A model generated the notes under the pieces. That model was not told where the DNA came from, did no database searches, and was given only the letters and a program-made list of their open reading frames with translations. The position numbers were made by a program, and so were the translations under genes. From Shewanella acanthi (GTDB taxonomy: Bacteria > Pseudomonadota > Gammaproteobacteria > Enterobacterales > Shewanellaceae): 64,000 nt of DNA. Where the stretch lies: contig NZ_CP080413.1 of the NCBI RefSeq assembly GCF_019457475.1, positions 2,046,001 to 2,110,000 on the forward strand. Reading direction: 5' to 3'. Positions 8,115 through 17,665 of this stretch are shown here, piece by piece. Positions within the stretch are counted from its first letter, which is position 1, and each line of letters begins with the position of its first letter.

Positions 8115-8422
8115 GTACTCAATAAAGAAGATTTGAAGTGGAACCGTACTGAACTTGTCACCACACCTTCCACACTGAAGGTATCAAAATCTCGAATTGG
8201 GATGGCGGGATAACGTTCATTTGATGACAGTAACAGCCTGCGTTTCTTATCAAATATTTTGCAGACAAACTCACCGTTAAACTGCCCGACGATAACAGAA
8301 CCTTGCTGAGCAAGGGTTTTCCTATCAACAATTATGACATCACCATTGAAAATGCCTTCATCCTGCATTGAATCTCCGCGAGCAATGCCGAACCAGGTCG
8401 CAGAAGGATGCCCTAAGAGCAA
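8096..8422 (-). CDS. umuD: UmuD-like S24 peptidase, N-terminally truncated
   Basis: UmuD is cleaved by itself after RecA stimulation to give UmuD', the accessory subunit of Pol V. The catalytic serine is in A-R-G-D-S-M and the lysine in G-E-F-V-C-K, both as in E. coli UmuD. The only usual in-frame start is TTG 8422, which gives 108 residues beginning at L-L-G-H-P-S-A-T, slightly shorter than processed UmuD' (115 residues in E. coli). The Cys-Gly cleavage region is absent. The frame stays open upstream to a stop at 8537, without ATG or GTG, and reads S-F-E-Y-S-H-L-R-G-G-L-D-D-L-L, which still resembles UmuD. An ATG at 8535 lies in another frame. No LexA box was found upstream. The gene may be decayed, or may make a form that needs no cleavage. 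Confidence 0.75.
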   Translation of the reverse strand: MLLGHPSATWFGIARGDSMQDEGIFNGDVIIVDRKTLAQQGSVIVGQFNGEFVCKIFDKKRRLLLSSNERYPAIPIRDFDTFSVEGVVTSSVRFHFKSSLLSTWPCTH

Positions 8423-8795
8423 GTCATCAAGACCACCTCGAAGGTGTGAATACTCAAACGATGGCGCGACGATGGCCTTGATGTGTTGGTGTTGTCTGAG
8501 TGAACGAATGACGACGCCTTCAACCGTGAAATCATATTAATTGTGTATGGGTATGCTTTAAAATCAGATACTGCTCAGTTCCATTATTACCTTTGCTTAC
8601 ACAATCTTTTAATAACAATAGTTACGTAATCATTCTTTCATTTAATGACTCAATTGATAATTACGGACGCTCTTGTACCCTATTTTGTTAATTAAGAAGT
8701 TGAGTGATATGTTGATTAAAAATTGACTGACTCTATTTGCTAAAAAATAAGCCTATTTTAAAAATAGGCTTATTTGAGTTTGCGAATCTAAATGC
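8423..8795. other. spacer upstream of umuD
   Basis: Contains the open frame leading into umuD (8423-8536), then AT-rich DNA. I looked for the gamma-proteobacterial SOS box CTGT-N8-ACAG and saw none. It ends in the terminator of the giant lipoprotein gene. Confidence 0.5.
8747..8774 (-). terminator. terminator of the giant lipoprotein gene
   Basis: AATAAGCCTATTTT pairs with AAAATAGGCTTATT around one central A. It lies 22 bases past the stop on the minus strand, with AT-rich flanks. Confidence 0.7.
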
Positions 8796-11700
8796 TTAAT
8801 GTGAAATCAGCAGACTAATATCAATATCACAACTCGCCGGATTACTATCCGTCGATGATGTGGTTGCCTGCAGGTCGTTTAGGTTCAGCGACATATAGGA
8901 CTGTGAGGTGATTTCGGCATAACTCAATGCGCGTGAGAATCGCTTCAAACAACCTGAGGCAAATTGACTCACTACTCCGGCGCTGCCAACCGGACAAGAA
9001 GTTAAGCTATCTAAGTCCTCAATCCGCATCACCACACCCGATAGATTGATGTTTTCCCCCTCTTTAACAACAAACTGCTGCTGCCCAAAATTAGCATCAG
9101 GTTGCGACAAGAGTTGATATAACATTTTTCCTTGGGCAGAAAGTTCGAAGTAATGCCTGCCGTCTTCGTCCTTTTTCATTTCAGCTTCGTTGATAATGGT
9201 CGTATTAGAGGTAATAGGTTCAACTAAACCATCAATGATATTGCGTGATGCTGCAAGATCAAATGCAACAGAGGTTAAGTCTTTACCCGTTAGTGCTTTA
9301 TCCATTTGTTTTGTTTCAATGTTATAAACATAGAGCTCTTCTCCAGGAGGAAGATCAAGGTAGTATCTTGAATAGCCCCATTCTTCAGCACTTTTAACAA
9401 TTTCTTTGAATATCTTCATTTCTGAGCCAATAATACTGCCATAGTAAGATAAGCCCGAAGCATATTTAGTTGTAGGAACAATACTGTTATCTATATCGAC
9501 AGAGCGATTGAGTGATATAAAGCTGGATTGCGCTGTATCACGCTCAACGGCAATACAGGATAAGGCGCCATTACCTAAATTGTGCCTTAAGTTTCCTACA
9601 GGTACAGAAGCACTACTTGTGAATTTAATATCATCAGGGTCAAATTTCACATCATCAGGTTTTTGCCATGTTAAGTATAAATGTGCGTAACCTTTATTCT
9701 CAAAGTATTCAATTTCGATGGGTACCCAACCCTCCTCAGATATTTGAACGGTAAACTCAACTTGTTGATTTGAATTTAAAGACCATTCATTACCCGTTCC
9801 AGGAAGTCCTAGTTCAGTTCCATCCCCTAGCTTCATTTTAAAGCCATCATCGGAATTAATGTGAATCTTATAGATCGCTGGGCGGAATGCCATTTCAGGA
9901 TCACCGTTCGGTAATTTATCTCCGGTATCAACGACTTTTCCACCCTTAGGGAAATAGATTTCCCCGCTCCATTTCACTACAAATTGATCTTCCGCCGCGA
10001 GTACACCTCCGTTATTACTCCAATCGACGTTGGCGATATTGTTGTAACCTCTATCACCCTGCTTTAAGGTGATAAAATTAGGACACTTTCCATCAGGGTA
10101 ATCAAATTCAGGGTTACCTGGACAGTAACTGACTTCCATCTTCAATCCTTCTTCAATTGTTGAGGAATCAGGCAAGTACGATTCTGTACCATCCTTAACA
10201 ATGGACTCAGATACGACGCGTTTTAGTGCTGTACCTATGGGTCTAACCGTGGCATCGGGGGTGTAGGCAAACTCATCTGAGCTCGACAAAATGCGATTGC
10301 CTCGGTTAACGCCATCATTACCATTACCGTATAACCACCAAAGATAATTGGTTTTCTCAGGGCAATCTGCTTCACCTGTTTCGCTGCTGCAATTATCTCT
10401 GGAACCTAAGTGGAGCGATGCATAGGTGACAGTGACTAAGGCATCCCGTTGTAATGGGTTAATTAAGTCATTGAGGATTTCAGTCAAATCGCTTGTTCCA
10501 TCGCCATCGGTATCTGCCTCATTCGCGTTAGTAATATAACCATGACTATCTTCCCCGTACTTCCCTGTAGCTTCTTGAAAATCGGTTAACCCATCACCGT
10601 CAGAGTCTGCTTGATTGGGATCGGTAAATATCAGCTCACTTGGAGACAGCTCATCGGTTAATGTCACCCTATAACCGGTAATCAGCTCCGCATAATCAGA
10701 TAGACCATCAAAATCGCTGTCACTTTGGGCTGGGTCGGTGTTATAGGCATCGGGGTTGATGGTTAAGCTAAAGCCAGTAAAGGTATTGGCTATTTTGGTG
10801 TAGTTAAACACGCTAAATTGATACTGCTTTCCAGTTAGAGCAGTGCGGGTGAGACTTCTAAACTCATCGTAATCGTCTATGCCGTCATTATCCGTGTCAC
10901 TGAGATTTGGATTGGTGCCGATATCCCGCTCGACAAAATCGGGCAAGCCATCGAAGTCAGAATCCGCAATGACTGAGCTGGATTTGACTAATATTGGCGC
11001 AGCGTTATTCACTGAAACCAACCAGCCCCTCGCCTCTAACATATCCGATAGGCCATCAAAATCAGTGTCACGGAATTGGTCGCCGTCATCCACTGTAGGG
11101 TCGGCGCCGATAGCGACTTCAAAGCCATCTGGAATCGCATCATTGTCCGTATCCCGTCTTAATGGATCGGTCGTCACTACTTGACCATAGACTTTAATGT
11201 CTTTGCCGCTCACAACATCAGCCCAGGGTTCTACAATTGAGCTTTGGTAATTGCCCACTAAGGTGCCACTGGCATTCCAAATCGCTGGCGCGTAGGGACT
11301 AATCTGGGTGTAGTTAAGGTCAATGGCGATATCACCACTCACCGCTTGGGTGTTGAGTTCGCGATCTGGCCCTATGGCAATAAACCACTTATCAACGGTT
11401 TTATCATTGCCCTGTGGCTGGGTATCTAAAATACCGTTGGCCCCCGCTGTGATAATAATATCGCCAGCTTGAGTACGACTACCTGGATAGATAACCTGAA
11501 TGTCATCGCCTTGGGCTGTGGTATCGACAATGCCCCAAGTTTTAGCGCCCGCATTACAGATTTTAACGCCTAAAGTTAGGGTAAAGTCATAACATTCGGT
11601 CTCGGCGCCTTCGATAATCGCCATACCCGCCGCGTAACCAAAGAGCTCATCGCCATCACTCATCCTATCGCCATCAGTGTCACTTAAGAGAGGATCGGTG

Positions 11701-14700
11701 GCAGGTAGCACTAAACTTGAGTTGGAATATTCATCATCCCCCGCGAGAACAGAGTCGATGACACCATCATCACCGGGTAAGATCCCGACCAGTGAAAACA
11801 TCAGTCCTTGGTTTAGCGGTGAAGTTGGCGCCACAAAAGCATAGACATCATCACCTGATGTTGTTGTGTCGAGTTTGCCATTCACCCCCACGATAATAGC
11901 GCTGGCCTGTGACTGCGCGACGACTTGTCCAGTACACAGCGCATCTGAGCGGGGATCGTTTGGTTGACAAAACGCCCTTAAGTCCTGCTCTTGAATATCC
12001 CACAGTCCATCATTATCTGAATCGGGGGTTGCAGGGCTAGAATAAACCCGTTTTAACTCACCATTGCGGCTAATTAACCAACCGACTTTGGCCTCAACGT
12101 AATCGCTGATGCCATCCCGATCGGTATCCATCGAATCGGCAAAACCATCACCGTTAGCAAGGTATTTTAATTGCTCAGTGGTCTTTTTAAAGTACTGATT
12201 GTTGATGACGATTGGCGTAAATTCACTATTGTCATAATGATCCACAGCACTATCGACCGAGCCGAATAAATACTCTTCGTAGGCAAATAAGCCGTCTTTA
12301 TCCAAATCCTGTTTAAAGCCGATATTAATCGATTGCCCTGCTTTTAAGGTAATTTGGTCAAAATCCACAGGCGATGCTAAATCACCTTCAAGGCGAACAA
12401 ACCAGCTCGCCCCGTAATCACCGTTACGGAAGGTATTCACCCGGACTAACCCAGCAGGTCCTGTGCAACTACAGTCGGCAGTAGATACGCTACAGAATTG
12501 GCCAACTTGAGTATTGCCGTTGTCTGCAGGGGCTGTTACAGCGCAAGTCCGTTGTAATTCATAACCGGAGACAAATTCTTGCTCATCGCCATTGGCTTGA
12601 ATGGAATCCAAAATACCGTTAGCACCTGGGTCAATAACTAGGGTTCTTGCCGCCACCCCCGTTGCACCGAAAGGCACTAACTGCACATCATCGCCCTGCG
12701 CCCGAGAGTCTACGCGTTTATTCACCCCAGCGATAATGCCTGTTTTCACATTATCATTGAGTAACAGATCGCCAAGTGCGACAGGAGTCGTTAATACGCC
12801 ATCGGCTCCCGCGGTAATAATGTTGTTTACAGCATCGAGCTCATCATCACCCTCCGCCACTGAGCTCAGTACCGCATCGGGGCCTGCCGCGATGTAGTTT
12901 TGACTCACATCCTGCTTCGCGATGCCAAGCCCCTTCTCTAATAAGTAACCCAGCGGTAAGCCTTTTTGTTTACCTGTATCATCAAAGCCACCTAAATAAC
13001 GGCCATTTTCGAGCACTCCATTGGTTGCAACCTGATGGTTTTCGCTGCCAAGCTCACCAAAATCGAAACTGATCCCTGCCGTTCGGTCATGGATGCTTTG
13101 ACTACCGTAGGCAAAATTGCGCTCATACTCATCCTCAATATCATAGTTAACCACCTTAAAGATTAAGCTTTGAGGGTTTCGCATTAACGTTTCAATCACT
13201 TGTGGGTACACGTCCTTGTTGGTGAAGACAAAGGGCCCCTTACTGGTATCGAATGGCCCTACGTTAATGACCAAATCATTACCCGTGATCAGGGTCGATT
13301 CTGCAACTAGGGTCGCAATCGGAATGAGTTTTGATGTGTTTTGTGGGTCGATTTGTTGTACCGACACCTCTAAGTTTTTCACGGTAAAGGCAATATCACC
13401 TTGGTTTTTAACGTTTATATTGGCGCTGATGCTGGCTGCTACAAGCTCCCTTGTCACTTCCTGCTCCTTAGCCTGCTCATTAAATTTTACCATAGATTTT
13501 TCAAGGGCTTGTTGGGATTCTTTAACGCTCGCAGAATCCACTTGACTGCTATTGCCCCAATGATTTTCCCTTGTGCCACCAAGACCCACCTCTAAGAAAA
13601 ATCGAGAAAGGAACGACCATCCAATGTTTGCGAATGTCTTAATGGAAGATCCATCGGCCTGCGCATCCCGAATACCAAAGCCCACATTCCAATTAAAAGA
13701 ACTGGTGTCTTCATCAAAACTGGAATAGCTGTTCGCAAATGAAGTATTTTGGGATGTGCCTAAAGATGTACTGGTGCTGGACTCTTGGCTTACCGTTTCG
13801 CCTTCACTATTGACGTAGGTATAACGTTCATCAATTTGAAGATTAATACCGTCCACTTCTATCGCCAATTCAGGCATATCAGCCACTTTTGGATCGCGAT
13901 TTAAATCAACCAGTTCATCGCTGTCGGAGAATTGATCGCCGTCGGTATCGGCAAGTAGCGGTGAGGTTAGGAAGAAATTATGCTCAGCACCGTCAGCAAG
14001 GTCATCATCGTCGGTATCTTGATCCATTGGGCCGCTATAAATCACATTCCATTCAAGATAATCCGACAAACCATCGTTATCTGTATCAGGTGATCGCGGA
14101 TTCATGCCAAAAGCCCACTCCTCCAGATCGGTCATGCCATCCTGGTCGGTATCGGCGCGGGAGGGATCGCTAGTCACTTCACGGGTAACCGTTTGACCAT
14201 TCGCAAGTTCAATCACCACCACAGTGCCCATCAGCTCAGTGTTATCACTTAAGCCATCGGCATCACTGTCAATTAACCCTGAAATAGTATCACCTGCATC
14301 GATGACCCCATTGTCGTTAGCGTCAGACCAATTATCAACAACCCCGTCTAAATCATAATCGACCAGCACAAACTGCTGACTATCAATAACGATGGCATCA
14401 CCTGCACCAATCACATCATTGTCCCCAAGCTCAATCAGTTCAAAATTACCTTGGGTCAAGAGTAACTGCTGCGCAACGGCGGGCGAGCCCGCGAACACGG
14501 CAGTGCGAGGATCGTAATTAGGATTTAACGTCGACTCCTGGGTAGCCAGTGGATTACCCTGCTGATCTTTCACATTCACCACTATTACGCGATAGGTCAC
14601 CTCATTTTGTGAGGTAGTGGTGACATAAACCGAAGTATGGGTCGCATCGGTCCATGCCACCGCCATACTGAAGACGGTGCCCACCTCACTGTTTACATTT

Positions 14701-16937
14701 TCTTGTACAAAGGAATAGTTGCTTGGATTAAGTGCCGATTCCCCCATGATCGAGCTAAAGCTCACGCTCACAGTGGTATTGCTAGTTGAAATTGCACCAA
14801 TCACTTTAGGGGCTTTAGAAGGATCGGCAACGCTAGTCGCGCCTTCATAAAATTTATAAATACTGTTAGCGTCTGCGCGAATAATGTTGCCACTGGTGTC
14901 TGTTACCCCTTCTGTTATCAACACATAGTAAGTTGTATTGTCCGTAAAGGGTTCTGTGGTGAGTTTAACTTGAGTGTGACTCTCGTTTAATTCAGCCCCT
15001 AATACTTGAAGTGTATCCCCCGAGCAGGCGTTGTTTGCATCAAAGGCTTGAGTACAAATCCGATAAAACAGCGGATTTGCGGCTCCCGCATTAACCTCTT
15101 CATCAAAGGTTAAGGTAATGCTATTGGTACTGGTATAGGTAAAGGCGACAACACTTGGGGATTGTTTATCCGCCAGCAGCAAACCAAAACTCCCGGTTGA
15201 TAAATTAGGGTCCATGCCATTGTGCGGAATGGGCATCGCCTGATCTGTTACCTGCTCGCTGACTTTAACTTGGTGGAGTACTCGTGGGGCAATGTTTTCA
15301 ACGGTTAAAATCACCTGCGTATCCGATGCCGTCAGTTCTGCCGAAAGCACAGGTAGTTGGCTTAAGGTATTAGCACTGCAAGTTTGAAACTCAGGGCAGA
15401 AAGTAATTTGGTATAAATTGGGTGACTCGGCATTTTCAGCCATGGGTTCACTGAAATATAACCGAATTCTATTACTGGTTTCGGCAATGGAGGCAATTAA
15501 GGCCGGTTTATCGGTATCTTTACTGCTGTACCCGACAAACATTGACGACTCTGTGGGGCTTTTAATTAATAATCCTTCTGCACTATGCACATCACTGACT
15601 GTAAGATAATAATCAATCCGCTCCTGTGGTGTGGTCGTTAAAATAACATGCCATTTATCATCACCAAATACTGCATTGATGACATCCAATGCAGGGTTTT
15701 CAATTTTATATTTTGTAAAATCAATTGCATCATCACTCATTCGTTCAGAGAAAGTCACAAGCACATGGGTATTGTCTATGGCGATGCTGTTAGCAATAAA
15801 GGGATTATCTAAACCGCTTCCGATGAACTGTGCCACGGTATTCTCAGCAATCAGGTTTCCAGGAGCCGGCGTTGCGCGGTCAGTAATACCATTGACCAAT
15901 AAATAGTAATTAATGCCACTCGCCTGAGGTTGAGTTACGAAGGAAATTTGGGTGTTTTTACCTGTTAGCTCCGTTGAAATAATGCCTAATTTCTGGTCAA
16001 CAGGACAATTACCTTGAGCATCAAAAGCAATTGCACAGATGTCATAGTGTACAGGATCGCTTGCGGTATCCCATAAGGGTTCACTAAAGGTGGCCACCAC
16101 TGAAGTATTAGAGGTTGATTGGGCATTTAACAGCAAGGGAGCGGTCGCATCTTGCGCTGCGATACCAAAAAATGCGCCTCCATTTCTATCTGGATGAATG
16201 AGATGGTGACCATTATTTGTTACTACATTGGTGATTTCTAATACGTACTCAATATTACTCATTGGAGTAGTCGTTAGCGTGATATACCGTTTATCTTTCA
16301 TGTCAACTACTGCGCTAATCACCTCAATTCTACCTTCCTCAATATTTGGGGTGCCATTATTCGGTGCAGTAATTCTGTAAGCCGAAATTAAGTTCGCAAA
16401 ATCAGGATCCATATCCTGATCCATTGTCACCAGTACTGTGGTGTTTGAGAGTGCCGTAACATACAACACAAAAGGTTCTGGACCCGTACTACCCATAAAA
16501 TTGTCGGCATCTGTAAATTCAGCTTTTAAACTTGAAGTGACTAATGACTTTTTAGATGCGGGTGATGTTACATTGTCGCTTATGGTTAATGTATATAAAA
16601 CAGGATCTTGAGGCGCTGTTTCAATAATGACCCCTTCACCATTTTGATAAAAGGATAAATTTATTGGTTCAAGTAATTGTCCTGCACCTGATATTATCGA
16701 AATATTATCGAGTGAAAACGATTTATCATTAACGGGATTGTCGAAGTTAATTTCGATAAAGTGCTGACTTAATGGGGATATAGAGGTTATTTTGTTGTCT
16801 TTTGCTGTCGTTTCATTTGTAGATTCTTCTGCGATAGGTTCAACTACAGGTTCAACCTCTTTGCTTTCATCACTACCACAGGAAAAAAGCAAGCTCATTA
16901 GTGTTAAAATCAAAGCCTTAGAAATAACGTTATTCAT
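8796..16937 (-). CDS. giant surface lipoprotein with Ig-like, TSP3, PA-pore-like and PA14 regions
   Basis: About 2,713 residues. ATG 16937 is chosen over ATG 16949 because GGAGAG (16943-16948) precedes it. Residues 1-20 are a lipoprotein signal ending L-L-F-S-C-G. Residues about 45-830 hold seven SbsA-like Ig modules with T-F-S-E-P-M-like motifs. Calcium-binding TSP3 motifs (D-T-D-N-D-G-L-S-D) cluster at about 860-1020, 1540-1650 and 1925-2145. Residues about 1022-1286 resemble the pore-forming domain of anthrax protective antigen and related binary toxin B subunits: a Ser/Thr-rich amphipathic stretch, then A-N-I-N-V-K-N-Q-G, comparable to A-N-I-R-Y-V-N-T-G. About ten G-x-D/N-G-x-L-D-T-x-x-x-G-D-D motifs lie at 830-1870. 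Residues about 2293-2430 are PA14-like (I-N-S-D-D-G-F-K, L-Y-L-T-W). The last 280 residues are unassigned. The gene stands alone with its own terminator. A role in adhesion or as a contact toxin is inference. Confidence 0.9.
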   Translation of the reverse strand: MNNVISKALILTLMSLLFSCGSDESKEVEPVVEPIAEESTNETTAKDNKITSISPLSQHFIEINFDNPVNDKSFSLDNISIISGAGQLLEPINLSFYQNGEGVIIETAPQDPVLYTLTISDNVTSPASKKSLVTSSLKAEFTDADNFMGSTGPEPFVLYVTALSNTTVLVTMDQDMDPDFANLISAYRITAPNNGTPNIEEGRIEVISAVVDMKDKRYITLTTTPMSNIEYVLEITNVVTNNGHHLIHPDRNGGAFFGIAAQDATAPLLLNAQSTSNTSVVATFSEPLWDTASDPVHYDICAIAFDAQGNCPVDQKLGIISTELTGKNTQISFVTQPQASGINYYLLVNGITDRATPAPGNLIAENTVAQFIGSGLDNPFIANSIAIDNTHVLVTFSERMSDDAIDFTKYKIENPALDVINAVFGDDKWHVILTTTPQERIDYYLTVSDVHSAEGLLIKSPTESSMFVGYSSKDTDKPALIASIAETSNRIRLYFSEPMAENAESPNLYQITFCPEFQTCSANTLSQLPVLSAELTASDTQVILTVENIAPRVLHQVKVSEQVTDQAMPIPHNGMDPNLSTGSFGLLLADKQSPSVVAFTYTSTNSITLTFDEEVNAGAANPLFYRICTQAFDANNACSGDTLQVLGAELNESHTQVKLTTEPFTDNTTYYVLITEGVTDTSGNIIRADANSIYKFYEGATSVADPSKAPKVIGAISTSNTTVSVSFSSIMGESALNPSNYSFVQENVNSEVGTVFSMAVAWTDATHTSVYVTTTSQNEVTYRVIVVNVKDQQGNPLATQESTLNPNYDPRTAVFAGSPAVAQQLLLTQGNFELIELGDNDVIGAGDAIVIDSQQFVLVDYDLDGVVDNWSDANDNGVIDAGDTISGLIDSDADGLSDNTELMGTVVVIELANGQTVTREVTSDPSRADTDQDGMTDLEEWAFGMNPRSPDTDNDGLSDYLEWNVIYSGPMDQDTDDDDLADGAEHNFFLTSPLLADTDGDQFSDSDELVDLNRDPKVADMPELAIEVDGINLQIDERYTYVNSEGETVSQESSTSTSLGTSQNTSFANSYSSFDEDTSSFNWNVGFGIRDAQADGSSIKTFANIGWSFLSRFFLEVGLGGTRENHWGNSSQVDSASVKESQQALEKSMVKFNEQAKEQEVTRELVAASISANINVKNQGDIAFTVKNLEVSVQQIDPQNTSKLIPIATLVAESTLITGNDLVINVGPFDTSKGPFVFTNKDVYPQVIETLMRNPQSLIFKVVNYDIEDEYERNFAYGSQSIHDRTAGISFDFGELGSENHQVATNGVLENGRYLGGFDDTGKQKGLPLGYLLEKGLGIAKQDVSQNYIAAGPDAVLSSVAEGDDELDAVNNIITAGADGVLTTPVALGDLLLNDNVKTGIIAGVNKRVDSRAQGDDVQLVPFGATGVAARTLVIDPGANGILDSIQANGDEQEFVSGYELQRTCAVTAPADNGNTQVGQFCSVSTADCSCTGPAGLVRVNTFRNGDYGASWFVRLEGDLASPVDFDQITLKAGQSINIGFKQDLDKDGLFAYEEYLFGSVDSAVDHYDNSEFTPIVINNQYFKKTTEQLKYLANGDGFADSMDTDRDGISDYVEAKVGWLISRNGELKRVYSSPATPDSDNDGLWDIQEQDLRAFCQPNDPRSDALCTGQVVAQSQASAIIVGVNGKLDTTTSGDDVYAFVAPTSPLNQGLMFSLVGILPGDDGVIDSVLAGDDEYSNSSLVLPATDPLLSDTDGDRMSDGDELFGYAAGMAIIEGAETECYDFTLTLGVKICNAGAKTWGIVDTTAQGDDIQVIYPGSRTQAGDIIITAGANGILDTQPQGNDKTVDKWFIAIGPDRELNTQAVSGDIAIDLNYTQISPYAPAIWNASGTLVGNYQSSIVEPWADVVSGKDIKVYGQVVTTDPLRRDTDNDAIPDGFEVAIGADPTVDDGDQFRDTDFDGLSDMLEARGWLVSVNNAAPILVKSSSVIADSDFDGLPDFVERDIGTNPNLSDTDNDGIDDYDEFRSLTRTALTGKQYQFSVFNYTKIANTFTGFSLTINPDAYNTDPAQSDSDFDGLSDYAELITGYRVTLTDELSPSELIFTDPNQADSDGDGLTDFQEATGKYGEDSHGYITNANEADTDGDGTSDLTEILNDLINPLQRDALVTVTYASLHLGSRDNCSSETGEADCPEKTNYLWWLYGNGNDGVNRGNRILSSSDEFAYTPDATVRPIGTALKRVVSESIVKDGTESYLPDSSTIEEGLKMEVSYCPGNPEFDYPDGKCPNFITLKQGDRGYNNIANVDWSNNGGVLAAEDQFVVKWSGEIYFPKGGKVVDTGDKLPNGDPEMAFRPAIYKIHINSDDGFKMKLGDGTELGLPGTGNEWSLNSNQQVEFTVQISEEGWVPIEIEYFENKGYAHLYLTWQKPDDVKFDPDDIKFTSSASVPVGNLRHNLGNGALSCIAVERDTAQSSFISLNRSVDIDNSIVPTTKYASGLSYYGSIIGSEMKIFKEIVKSAEEWGYSRYYLDLPPGEELYVYNIETKQMDKALTGKDLTSVAFDLAASRNIIDGLVEPITSNTTIINEAEMKKDEDGRHYFELSAQGKMLYQLLSQPDANFGQQQFVVKEGENINLSGVVMRIEDLDSLTSCPVGSAGVVSQFASGCLKRFSRALSYAEITSQSYMSLNLNDLQATTSSTDSNPASCDIDISLLISH

Positions 16938-17665
16938 GCTACTCTCCATGTTGCTATTTAAATCAAGGTATTTCTATTTAATGCAAAAATTCAATATAAA
17001 AAGCATCGGTTTTTATAAAAAAACCGTAGCCGAAAACTATCCTTGAATTTATTGCCAAGAATTAATTAGATATAATCTAACTGTTTAACCGACATTGAAT
17101 TCGCTTACTCATGATAAAAAATTAAAGCTCGAAGCCATCTGGCCAATATTCACCACTCTAATATTGATGAATATCAAACAAACGAATCTACATGAATTCA
17201 TTGGCTATATTTATTTACTAAGTAAAAATCATCATTTATCGAATACTCTATGGGCACTCATTAATAATATTAATGATTAATTGGGTACCTATAGGAATAG
17301 TGTACAGCATTTTATTTATCAAGTTTTTATGCAAAAAATTAAAGAAACTACATTTAATAAGCCAAATAAAATAATTTATGTCAAAAATAAATCACTTCTA
17401 TTAAATTTGATGATAATTTGACATTTCAGTTTAAGTCAAATGATTTCAATAAGTTATCTTCTACAACCAAGCTCATAATGCTTGTTCTTGACTAAAATTA
17501 CACAGACTAAAGCAAAGTTAATAGCAACGAATATTTAGGCATTAAAACCTAATTACTGTGTTTATTTCAGAGTGAAAAGAGGTGACAATTTACGAATACC
17601 CAGTTCAACTCCATAGGAGTAGCTAAAGTCATTTGTCACATTTAGGAAGCAAAATTGCCAGTGCA
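16938..17665. other. AT-rich spacer
   Basis: About 730 bases upstream of the giant lipoprotein gene. A 61-codon TTG-started plus-strand frame at 17095-17280 lacks a ribosome binding site and family resemblance, so I do not call it. The promoter of the lipoprotein gene must lie near 16950-17100 but no clear -35/-10 pair stood out. Confidence 0.4.

Noticed and set aside
8423..8795. LexA (SOS) box for umuDC
   Set aside because: No CTGT-N8-ACAG or one-mismatch form was found on reading the spacer.
17095..17280. A 61-codon plus-strand frame upstream of the giant lipoprotein gene
   Set aside because: TTG start, no ribosome binding site, AT-driven composition and no family resemblance.
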